64,000 nucleotides of DNA from Nilaparvata lugens (taxonomy: Eukaryota; Arthropoda; Insecta; Hemiptera; Delphacidae): contig NC_052515.1 of the NCBI RefSeq assembly GCF_014356525.2, positions 21,780,365 through 21,844,364 on the forward strand. The letters are read 5' to 3'. Made by a program: the position numbers and the translations under genes. The notes below the pieces were generated by a model that was not told the DNA's origin, did no database searches, and saw only the letters and a list, made by a program, of their open reading frames with translations. Position 1 is the stretch's first letter, and every line of letters begins with the position of its first letter. Below are positions 42,581 through 52,359 of the stretch, piece by piece.

Positions 42581-45049
42581 TTAAACAATCTCAAACTGGT
42601 CTACAAGTCCACTGGTCTCATCATCTCTCAATGAGTAGAGAGGGTAGTTGATAAGTTTTTCTCGAACCAGCCTACAAAACTTCCCATACTCCAGCTCACG
42701 AACACAAATTGGCAGTCTGTTAAAAATTTTTAGCATCCGTAAGGGGTAGCATTCGTGTGCTTTCGATAGTCTGGAGTAGGGCAGGTCAATGTTGCCCCGT
42801 CTCCTGGTATTGTGGTGGTGCAGCTGGCCCCTCTCCTGGTAGGCATGAACCTCACTCCTTAGGAGCCGTAGGGAGCTATACATGTACTGACTGTACACTG
42901 TCAGTATTTTCAGGCGTTTGAAGATTGGCCGGCAGTGCTCCAGGTAATGTGATGACGTGATGACACGAAGAACTTTCTTCTGTAGAAGGAGAATCCTTTC
43001 ACAGCTACCTGCATGGCCCCATAGTACTATTCCGTAGCTTATATGACTATGGAACAGCCCATGGTAGGCTGTAATTAAGTAGTTGGCAGGCACATGTTGC
43101 TTCAGCTTCCGCATCAAAAACGTCACCCTGGCCAGTCGATTGCACAGCATGCCAATATGTCGATCCCACGATAGAGTGGGGTCCATCACAAAACCCAAGA
43201 GTTTGACCTCCGCCTCACCATGAGCCTGACCACGCCTTAAGGTGCACAACAGGTTCTGTGTTTTCCCCTCATTTAGACACAGTTTGTTTGATTTAAACCA
43301 CTGGCAAGCCTCTTCTACAAGAAGATTAGACTGGGCAACAGCAGTTTGGGGGTCCTCATCCTGGGCCAGCAGGGTGGTATCATCGGCAAACAATAAGGCT
43401 CTTCCATGCACACTGAAGTCGTTGATGAATACAAGGAACAACAGAGGACCAAGAATCGATCCCTGCGGCACCCCATAGATCACCTCCTTCGACCGTGATT
43501 CCGCACCATTCACCGATGTAACCTGCATTCTATTGGAGAGGTAATCCTCCATGGTTTTCAGGGGAACTCCACTTATCCCATACCTCTTCATTTTACCCAA
43601 TAGTATGTCATGCGAGACACAGTCAAATGCCTTGGTCAAATCACACAAAGCAACAGAGACCGACTGCCTGCCCTCCATTGCCCCAAGAACCGACTCCACT
43701 AGACACCGCAATGCTCCCGTGGTTGATCTCCCCTGACGGAATCCATACTGGTGAGGTTGGAAGATGGAATTACTCTCAAAATACTGTGAAAGCTGAACAT
43801 ACATCACCGATTCCATGAGTTTGCCAAATACAGGAATTATCGAGACTGGCCTGAAATTCGACAATTCATCAGGTTCACCCTTCTTGAAGATAGGAATTGT
43901 CCTTGATGTCTTCAGCTCCTTGGGAAAAACTCAAGAATCCAAGCAGTCATTGATCAAATCACACAGTGGTACAGCTAAAACATCAACTATTGACTTCAAC
44001 ACCACTGTTGAGATTCCATAGATGTCAGGACTTGTTGAGCTCTTGTATCCTTTGACTATTTTTATCAGGTCTGCAGGGGAAATTCTCTCCCACTTCACAA
44101 AACTGCAAGTACTGACAGGAACATGATTCACTGCGTCATCAGGTGAACCGGTGAGAGCCTCCACTATCCCAGCCACCGAGTGAATAAAGAAATTGTTGAA
44201 GTTATCAGGACTTGCACCTCCTGACAGTACAACCTTCCTGCTTTTGGAGCTGTTGATAACATTCCAGGCTGCCTTGCATGGGTTTGGAGCATTCCTAATA
44301 CGACCCTCATTCCAGATGCTCTTTGAGTTGACAATATCCTGTTGATATATCTTCTTCAGTCTGAGGTAAGCTGAATAGAACTTGTTTCTATCCTCTCCAG
44401 TTATGGCATTCTTGTACATATTGTTGGCAATAATAACAAGTGTTCTAATACTAGCCAAGTCTGCTGTATACCATGACTTATCAACATGACTGAAGGGTTC
44501 ATTTCTTATCCCAGTAAACCGTCTCACTCTTTTTGGGAAGAAGTCGTCAAACATACTCATGAACCTCTGGAAGAAATTACTGAAAGAAATTCTTGGATCA
44601 CAATTAATGCAGAGACTCCAGTTGACTCTCCCAAGCATTCCAACAAAAACAGGTAAGTTGTTTACATCAATTCTCCTATGTGTGAACCTGTATTTACAGA
44701 ACCATTCAGGATTGACTCTTTCTGCTTTGGACAGGCCAACATCTTTAAGCAGGGCCTGATGATCTGCCACAACTGGTTCAATCACTTCAACAACTTAGTC
44801 CCATGAATCCAGCGTTGTTGCAACTGTATCCAAGCAAGCGGTTCCTCTAGTTGGGGCCCTGTTGCCGATGATAAGACCATAGCTCCTGAGAAGAACTGTG
44901 AATCGATTTTCCAAAACACTAGACTCCTCCAGATGTATATTAAAATCGCCACACATAACTATCTGGTACTGTAGAGCATTCAGATGACCTAGACTATCCT
45001 CCAGCATGTCAAAAAAAGAATTGATATCACCATTTGGTGATCTGTACAC
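42581..45049 (-). pseudogene. LINE ORF2: endonuclease C-terminus, linker and reverse transcriptase, with two nonsense codons
   Basis: One continuous frame, 45049 down to 42581, interrupted by TAA (44797-44795) and TGA (43933-43931). Domains in order: endonuclease residues around CGDFNIHLE; a linker with an SKAERVNPEWFCKYRF-like segment and a basic KRVRRFTGIRNEPF; RT with fingers motif FRPVSIIPVFGKLMES, palm A AFDCVSHD, motif B QGSILGPLLFLVFINDF and catalytic FADD. The C-terminal tail ends with FNRLPICVREL and YPLYSLRDDE, as in Jockey-like elements. The catalytic N-terminal half of the endonuclease is missing. Frame otherwise intact, so loss of function appears fairly recent. Confidence 0.88.
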
Positions 45050-45287
45050 AGTTAAATTTCAAGTTAGAATCACGACACTGTCCTAACCTAAAGTCACAAG
45101 TCGAGCAATACCACCTCGAATGTTCACCCAATTCTTCAATTTTCTTCATGTCTGATGATGATATTTTTACACATATGGTATGAAACCACTTATCAGCACA
45201 AAATGCTTCACACATGATTGCTGGACCGTTTTTACCAATAGATAATTTACAGAGACCACACACTGAAACATCACAACCGGCAGCCAT
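45027..45287 (-). CDS. PHD-finger ORF at the 5' end of the LINE
   Basis: 86 codons starting MAAGCDVSVCGLCKLSIG and ending WYCSTCDFRLGQ plus a short tail. The Cys4-His-Cys3 spacing (C10, C13, C26, C30, H36, C39, then C61 and C64) is that of a PHD finger. PHD fingers of this type open ORF1 of several LINE clades and probably bind nucleic acid or chromatin. The last codons run into the deleted junction and out of the endonuclease frame. Confidence 0.72.
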   Translation of the reverse strand: MAAGCDVSVCGLCKLSIGKNGPAIMCEAFCADKWFHTICVKISSSDMKKIEELGEHSRWYCSTCDFRLGQCRDSNLKFNCVQITKW

Positions 45288-45295
45288 CTTGAATC

Positions 45296-46779
45296 ACCAA
45301 AAGTAGAACTGAAGTAGAACTAAGAACTCAATGACAAGGTAAGGTAGGATTGAATGCTCTTAAACAATTTTGGTACGGTAACGTTAATAATATTGATAAG
45401 AATACAAATTGTTTATTGTAGATAGATGATACAAAGGTAATCTAACTAAATCAGGGTGACCCAGGATTCAATTTTGAATAATTCTCAAGTTTTTAATGCT
45501 CTGTACATACATTGCCACACCACCGCCACGACGAGCTTGCTTACTTAGGCTACTTGGTTCAAGTGCACGTCCAGTGCCAACATACCTGTCATCAAATTTT
45601 TGGTTGGGATCGATTTAGTATGTTATTTTGAGCACAAAATCACAAAAATTAAACGGCGGTCACTATTGTTTTTAAAATAAACTAAGTTCAAAGTAGCACA
45701 AATTTACATGCATTCAACCTATGAGTAGCAGCCATTTTGAATATTGAAATCATTAAATTATGATATTCCTAATCAGAGTTTTCCTAACCCAAAGCTTTTC
45801 CTAACTCAAGCTTTCCTAACCTAAAGCTTTTCCTAACCTTAGCTACTTATGGTTGCTACTTATAGGTTAAATGCATGTAAAGTGCACTTTAGCCGGCTAC
45901 GGTGTTATTATTATGAATGATTATACAAATCATTACAAGTTCCTAATATCAGGATTGCCTTTGTCTGTTAAAATAACAGACATACAACAAACTGAAAGGA
46001 AAAGCTTACCCCTGGCAAAAGAAAATAAGATGAGTTCATAACCTAAACACAGAACGTTTCAGCTCAACTTTAAAATTTGAGCTGAATTTGATTTGTTTGT
46101 TTTTTAAAGCTAATAATAATTATATATTATTTTCAAACTTACCAACAATCAAATTATCTAAACTTTATAATAATTGTATCAAAAAGTATAAACCCGGTAA
46201 TAATTTTAGTAACCTAAACCTAACCAATAAATGCAAATGAATTCATTTTGATTCCCTTTGGAAAACAATCCCCTGTAGATAAATGGAATATCACTGCATT
46301 AATTTGAAGAGATCCCGTTCAAAAAACTACATATATATACGAAAACTATTTTACTTTTTTAAATAATTGCAAATTTATTATATTTCCATAGTAAACAGTA
46401 AACACTATGCACTGACGTTCACACGCACACTTCCACACTTACGAATACAATGTCTTCTTGATTTGGTCAAGAGAGTCTGGAAGAAATTTAATTTTTGATT
46501 GAAAATAAATCATGAGTGATGTAATTTGATGTTACTTATTATTAATTTTGTATTTGTTTGTATTCATTTCGGATACATTTTGAGCTACAATTTTCTGAAC
46601 TGCAACATCACTGCTTAAAAATCAAGCAGGCCGTGAATTATCACATTCTATTCTAACCTAAAAATAAATTTACCTCATGTCAATTTTCATATCGCTATCG
46701 CTACTTGGAAGTGAAATGTATTTTTCAACATTTTAAAAACGAATAGTATTTGTTTATATTTTCTGTCTATATTATCAAC
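45296..46779. other. BRD8-PWP1 intergenic region right of the LINE
   Basis: Holds an inverted pair: AGTAGCACAAATTTACATGC at 45691 against GTGCACTTTAGCCGGC-side sequence near 45878, i.e. a small foldback at about 45690-45890. Inside is a degenerate 17-bp tandem repeat, TTTTCCTAACCTAAAGC, about four copies (45776-45850). The PWP1 promoter should lie between about 46300 and 46780, but no TATA/Inr was assignable with confidence. Confidence 0.55.
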
Positions 46780-48189
46780 ATGAATTTTATATCTTGTGTT
46801 AAGTGGGTTCATCAAGGAGTCGCCAAGAGCAACCCAGAAAAGGTCCAGCTTACACCAGAGGAACTTCAAAACATCATCGACTCCACCAAAAGTGAAATTG
46901 AAGATGAATTTGAAAAAGAAGGTGGCGGCGAAGAGACTATGGAGACTGATGAAGGTGACGTATACAACTTTGAACGATATGACAGAGAAGAAGAAAACCC
47001 CAGTATGTTGATGGGGATTGGTAATTTGGTAGCTGATGATGTTGACAACACTCCACCTGTTAACAATGACCCAGACAGTGATGATGAAGACGACATAATC
47101 AAACCTACGGACAATCTCATAGCAGTTGGACACATTGAAGGTGATGCTAGCGTTCTAGAAATTTATGTTTACAACGATCAAGACGGTGATTTGTATGTTC
47201 ATCATGACATTCTACTTCCTACAATGCCGCTATGTTTGGAGTGGCTGAGCTATGATCCAGCAGACCCAAAACCAAGTAACTTGATGGCAGTTGGAGGCAT
47301 GTCTGCGGTGATCGGTATTTGGGATCTTGATGTGATTGACTGTTTGGAGCCTGCTTATCAATTGGGGAAGTTTTCTGTAAAAAAGAAACGCAACAAAAGT
47401 CACGGTCATAAAGATGCTGTACTGGATTTGTCGTGGAACGTGAACTACAAGCATATTTTGGCAAGCTGCTCGGTAGATAAAACAATTCTTCTGTGGGATT
47501 TGGATGAGGGGAAAGCTTCAACCACTATCAATCAGTTTTCTGATAAAGTCCAATGCTTGAAATGGCATCCAGGAGATTGTCATTCATTGATTGCTGGTTC
47601 ATCAGACAAAACGGCAAAAGTTTTTGATTGTCGTCATGACGAAACAACAACAACCTTTCAGTTTGACGATGAGGTGGAAAAGGTGAACTGGTGTCCATGG
47701 GAGACTAACCGAGTTGTGATTGGTACTGGTCAAGGAAGTGTATACTGCTATGATCTGCGCAACCCTCAGGTGAAAGTGTGGGAAATCAAGGCTCACAACG
47801 ATGAAATAACCGGATTAGAACTCGACTCCAAAACACCAGGACTCCTCTACACATGTGCCAACGATGGTTTCGCCAAAGTATGGGACATAAAATCGTCTCA
47901 ACCAAACAACATACACTCCAAATGCTACAAAGTGGATGAAATCCAATGCCTGAGTATCAATCCAAATTTTCCCTACGTTGCCTGCATGGGTGGAACAAAT
48001 AAGTCCCACAACTTCAGAGTGATCAACTTTCAACATGAAATGGCGAAAGAAGAGGAAAATACAAACAAGCCAGCTCCTTCCACGTCGTCCAATGTAGAAA
48101 TTCCAGAGTCTGCATTCAGCTCTCTGACCCTCAAAAGTAGTAAGCCTTTTAAAAGTAAAAAGAAGTATGGACATAAATTTAGAAAGTAA
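46780..48189 (+). CDS. Pwp1: PWP1 homolog, WD40 nucleolar ribosome-biogenesis protein (single coding exon)
   Basis: PWP1 (periodic tryptophan protein 1) is a nucleolar WD40 protein linked to rDNA transcription and pre-rRNA processing. The ATG at 46780 begins MNFISCVKWVHQGVAKSNPE, matching the family N-terminus (vertebrate CVAWVRCGVAKETPDKV); the frame is open a little further upstream only through a TTG. Residues about 50-110 are acidic. WD repeats run from about 110 to 420, the clearest being GHKDAVLDLSWN...ILLWDL and IKAHNDEITGLEL...KVWDI. The C-terminus is Lys-rich (KSKKKYGHKFRK), fitting nucleolar localisation. Length, 469 residues, is close to the ~500 usual. No intron interrupts the frame, unlike BRD8 and ANAPC4 here. 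AATAAA lies at about 48202, 13 nt after the stop. There are no stops or shifts, so it looks functional. Confidence 0.95.
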   Translation: MNFISCVKWVHQGVAKSNPEKVQLTPEELQNIIDSTKSEIEDEFEKEGGGEETMETDEGDVYNFERYDREEENPSMLMGIGNLVADDVDNTPPVNNDPDSDDEDDIIKPTDNLIAVGHIEGDASVLEIYVYNDQDGDLYVHHDILLPTMPLCLEWLSYDPADPKPSNLMAVGGMSAVIGIWDLDVIDCLEPAYQLGKFSVKKKRNKSHGHKDAVLDLSWNVNYKHILASCSVDKTILLWDLDEGKASTTINQFSDKVQCLKWHPGDCHSLIAGSSDKTAKVFDCRHDETTTTFQFDDEVEKVNWCPWETNRVVIGTGQGSVYCYDLRNPQVKVWEIKAHNDEITGLELDSKTPGLLYTCANDGFAKVWDIKSSQPNNIHSKCYKVDEIQCLSINPNFPYVACMGGTNKSHNFRVINFQHEMAKEEENTNKPAPSTSSNVEIPESAFSSLTLKSSKPFKSKKKYGHKFRK

Positions 48190-50267
48190 GATTGAAATAT
48201 AAATAAAATGTGTTCTATCAATGGCTGATTTTTTAATTGGAAATTATCATTTCTGTGTAATTTGAAGGTTTTCTTTATCTCTAGTAAACTTGGTTTATAG
48301 TATTTTGCTTAGTGTTGTGATTCATCATAAGCATCTTCCCCATGATAAAAAGACAGTACCTACCGTTATTTGAGTAGTCACTTGATCTGATCCCATCGGG
48401 GAAGATCGTCAGAAGCAATTGATATTATCTTTATTCTGGATATGCCCTTCATAAAATGCTTAAGAAATTATTTATTCATCTAAACGGAAGTAATCATGGT
48501 AAGTACTATTGATTCAGCATCAGAGGAACTATTCAAGATAAGTTCTTGAATTTTCTATAAATACATAATGATATTATCATTAGTATTCATTTCAATTGAA
48601 GGCAAGAAGCTATTAAGAATCACATATTTTCATCCAATACGAAAAGTGTTGGTAAATTACAAATTTGAAAGAAATGTATGAGGACATAGAAGAGCCCTCA
48701 AGGACGAAATAATTATTCAATTTTCAAGAAATTTAGTATTTTACGTTTATAAAATATTCATAGATAATTCATGTCATTGAATCATTATGTAGAATAGAAT
48801 GTCTTGCTAAGTCCAGTAAAAAAAAGGACCAACTGCCAGTATTTTGTACACGCACGGTACACAGAAGATGGTGGAAATTACGCACATTTCATTAGGTCTT
48901 AATTCTGATGTCATTCCACTTTCAATCTATACTACAATTAAATTTCAATAGATTTGCTAATACCCAAGTGTTTGAAACCTTGGTTGGGAGATGTGACGTC
49001 ATTTAGTAATGTACCTAGTTGGGTTCTGCATAGGCCTGGACCGATTTACCCCTTCCATAGCATCAAGAAGCTACAATGCTAAGCATTGACATCAATTGAT
49101 GAGTTATTGCCAGCTATTTGATTCAACCATCATACAAGCAGTGATTTTATTATTAGGAATACAGCTGTCAGGCGTATGCAGTTAGCTTTCCTTCAACTTC
49201 CACCCGCCTCGGCACTGAAAAACTTGAGATCAACTTTTGAGACCACATATGAACTACCGTACATATTCAATCATAGTGTGTTTCTGAACGCACAGCACAC
49301 ATGATGAAATAAGTGGTGCTTTTCTAGTCAGGGTGCACATACAATTTTCAACTTTTCCCGCTTTGGGAAACTTCTAGTTTTCCTGAAACAGGCCAATGAC
49401 TGTGTAAAACTGTTTGTTTCTAGATTAGAAGAACTTTGGTCGAGAATTCCTGTATAATATTTCCAGTCTTTCATTGTTCAATATGTATCCACCTTCTCAA
49501 AGAAGGCTACAAAATTTTTTTCCGATGGAGGATTCCAGAACAATAGAATCAAATTTATTTTCAGGACGTAACTTGATGTTATTTTTCAAGACGAAACTCT
49601 TAATGATAACTCTGTTGAAATTGTGACACTTTGTTTGAAAGTAAATATTTAATGAGGAGGAGCTTGATCAGCCTAATGAATGCATTCTACATTTCTCACC
49701 CAGCATCGTGAGAGTATTTGAAAATTTACTTTGAAACAAAGAGTGTTATCTTTAAGACTGGCCACTAAACGGTAGAATATGCATTTTATCATCACACACA
49801 CATGCTCATCAATCATGCATATTTTGTCATCAGCGAGAGGCTGACACCGCTGAATAAATAAACCGGTGGGAAATAACTAATTATAATTACAGAAAAATAA
49901 TTTAACCTCAAATGAAGTACCGAAGAAAAATTGACAAAAAATCGGAAATACAATAATCTAACCTCTAATCTATCGTATTTGTATATAAATGAATATATAA
50001 AACATTTTGTTCGAAGCCTTTCCCTGTGATGACACAAAAATGAATGACGCCATGATTGTGAATCATACTGCAAACATGTCCTACCGCCGCTAGTGGTCAG
50101 TCTAAAAGAGACGGATTCTTTCAAGAATTGAATCTCACTAACTACAAAATAGAATCATATTTCTATAAGTACTCAAATTCCATCAATTACAAAATAATTG
50201 TACAAAGGCTTCATGATATTGCACCGGTACTAAATTAATAGTTTAATAGTAATATCAATTTAATTTT
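48190..50267. other. Intergenic region between PWP1 and ANAPC4 (left part)
   Basis: No gene supported. The stretch at about 49030-49140 shares GATTTACC-CTTCxATAGCATCAAG with 41590-41680. (CA)-like run near 49790. Elsewhere AT-rich. Confidence 0.4.
48202..48207 (+). terminator. Polyadenylation signal for PWP1
   Basis: AATAAA 13 nt after the PWP1 stop codon, the first such hexamer downstream; the 3' UTR would be very short. Confidence 0.6.
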
Positions 50268-50328
50268 AGGAATGCCGACCCCATTTAAATGGGATAAGGC
50301 ACAGCCAAAGAAGAAGAAGAAGAATAAT
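50268..50328 (+). mobile_element. 3' tail of a LINE ending in (AAG)n
   Basis: GGAATGCCGACCCCATTTAA, ATGGGATAAGGCACAGCC, then AAAGAAGAAGAAGAAGAA. A conserved short 3' UTR followed by a trinucleotide tail is typical of RTE-like LINEs; only the tail remains. Confidence 0.55.
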
Positions 50329-50438
50329 ATCAATTTAACTACAAAATAGAAAAACGTTTATTTAAATACTTGAATTCTACCAATCAAGAAATTATTGTAC
50401 AAAGGCTTCAATATACTAAATAATGTTAATATCAATAT

Positions 50439-51262
50439 TAGTTCAGTCATTATATACATTGGTGCATGCAATTTATATTGTAGTTCTGATTTTTTAATAT
50501 ATTATTTGGGTACATAAGGGAAGTCCAGAAACAATATTTCTTCATGCAAAATTTCCTTGTGCTAGATACAGAGTGGCCCAAAAACCTCGTATTTTCGGCT
50601 CATTTTACAGTTTTGAGCTATTCTGCCAAATCTAGTAATCGGACAGAAAAAGTTGCTCTCGCCTTTTTTTAGATTATAAAATTCTGAATAAAAAGATCTC
50701 ATTCGGAACTCTCTATCTCCAATGAGTACTGAGTTATGATTCTTCAAAAATGAGTGAAATTTGGAGAAAAAATCAATTTTCATGAATTTTAGTTTTTGAT
50801 CAACAATATCTTCCGATTGCTACCATTTAGATATGTAATTCAAAATCCCTCTGGGCATATTTTTGTGCTCTACAATCTGAAATCAGGTAGAGCGCTCTAT
50901 CTCATATAGATTTCCAGGTACACCTGACAACAATGCTCCTTGTATTGTGAAAAACACCTAATTTTCAGCTTCAACTATGATCACCAACTACATTGTCCTC
51001 ACATTCTCATTTTATTCAGAATTTTATAATCTAAAAAAAGGCGGGAGCAACTTTTTCTGTCCGATTACGAGATTTGGCAGAAATAGCTTAAAACTGGAAA
51101 ATACGAGGTTTTTGGGTCTCCCTGTAACTAGCACAAGGAAATTTTGCATGAAAAAATTGATTCTGGACTTCTGTTATGTACCCAAGATTTAATATTAAAA
51201 AATCAGAACTACAATATAAATTGCAAGCACAGCCCCCTTTTTATGTCTATATTGACTGGACT
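50439..51262. mobile_element. Large foldback element, arms about 250-280 bp
   Basis: Left arm 50439-50715 and right arm about 50985-51262 are inverted copies at roughly 85% identity. Shared words include GCAATTTATATTGTAGTTCT, TTTCCTTGTGCTAG, AATCGGACAGAAAAAGTTGC and TTTAGATTATAAAATTCTGA. The centre (about 270 bp) is unique. It lies just downstream of the ANAPC4 3' end. Confidence 0.9.
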
Positions 51263-51386
51263 CTTATTATAACTAAAAAATAGAATCAAATTTATATAAA
51301 TACTTGAATTCTATCAATCACAAAATTACTGTACAAAGGCTTCATAATAATATGAAAATGATAATATTATTATAAAAGGAAGTTTA

Positions 51387-52359
51387 TTATGGAGACACAA
51401 CCAGCGAAGACTCATCCATGGCGCTACATTTACTGCTATCAGCATCAGTCGCCGCCCCCTCTTCTTCTTCGTCCTCAGCCTCCGCATCCAAATCGTAGAG
51501 CCGAATCTTGCGGCGACTTTCCGACAGCAAAACCGCCATCTTGCGCGCTCCACTCACCGCAAACGAGGACGCCACGAGGTTCTCGATCGGCTGCAGCGCC
51601 GAACTTTCAACCAGATTCGTGGCATCTACCTCGCTCCCCGCCACTTTACACACGGGGGCCACCGGAAGTTGCACGAAAACTGCGCCTCTCTCAGGATCGG
51701 TCCCTTTCAACAGGACTGACAGTATCTCGGGCACGTAGAACTGCACATCCAACGGATGCAACGAGGGGAAGATTATGGATTTTACAGAAAACCCTTTTGT
51801 CACCAAATTCACATCAAATAACAACAGGTTTTCACCTTCTAGAGTAGTCAACAACAACCTATTATCACCTGTTTCCAACGTCAACGCCACCTGTGAGGGG
51901 TTTTTCACGCCTGGCAGTTTTACCACGTTATCAGGCAACAACATGGACCCCACAGCTGATTGTGGCGGCACAAACACCTCGACAATCGCCTCCCTCAATC
52001 GTACATGTTCCTGCATTAACGACGTCTTCCTATCCAGTTTCACAATGCACGGGTGTTTAGCGAGTTCTTCATTGTTTTTCAAAAGTTTCTGCCAGGAGTT
52101 TTCCGTTTCGATAGGGTGTGTCAAATCGGTCTCATTCAAGTACTGTCCCACATGATCTAGTCGACAACTGCCGTCCAAATCGTAGATGAACGACGCGATG
52201 AAGGCTATATCTTGTTGTGTGAAATCGGCCAACGTCATGTCCATCATTCGGTCTTCGCTCACACGTTGGATCATGGCGAACAACCACCGAAAAAACAGTT
52301 TGTACTTCTTCATAGAATCATCGATCACTAGCAGCATCTCGTTGGCTTTCGCGAGGAAC
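51387..52359 (-). CDS. Anapc4: ANAPC4 last coding exon
   Basis: Acceptor AATTTCAG above 52359; the first base completes an Arg codon, then 323 codons and TAA at 51389-51387. Begins FLAKANEMLLVIDDSMKKYK and includes HVGQYLNETDLTHPIE (vertebrate ERVGQYLKDE) and a Lys/Arg-poor beta region (LLLTTLEGENLLLFDVNLVT). The tail is acidic and Ser-rich. AATAAA overlaps the stop by two bases (51388-51383), so the mature 3' UTR may be very short unless a later signal is used. Confidence 0.93.

Larger units (their letters stand above)
42560..45295 (-). mobile_element. Non-LTR retrotransposon with PHD finger, truncated endonuclease and RT
   Basis: From its 5' end: a PHD-finger ORF (45287-45027) with C-x2-C...C...H-x2-C spacing (CGLCKLSIGKNGPAIMC); then the C-terminal half of an APE-type endonuclease (YRSPNGD, VMCGDFNIH) from about 45060; a linker; and an RT (44785-42581) with AFDCVSHDILL, GVPQGSILGPLLF and LLFADDTTLL. 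The endonuclease, linker and RT share one frame interrupted by TAA at 44795-44797 and TGA at 43931-43933. The PHD part lies in another frame, and the junction near 45060 lacks the rest of ORF1 and the endonuclease N-terminus. It is therefore a dead, internally deleted copy in the BRD8-PWP1 intergenic space. Confidence 0.9.

Noticed and set aside
46687..47133. 148-codon minus-strand frame over the PWP1 start
   Set aside because: Antisense to PWP1, whose frame has clear homology; no own motif.
51389..51847. 152-codon plus-strand Pro/Ser frame
   Set aside because: Antisense to the ANAPC4 last exon; composition effect.
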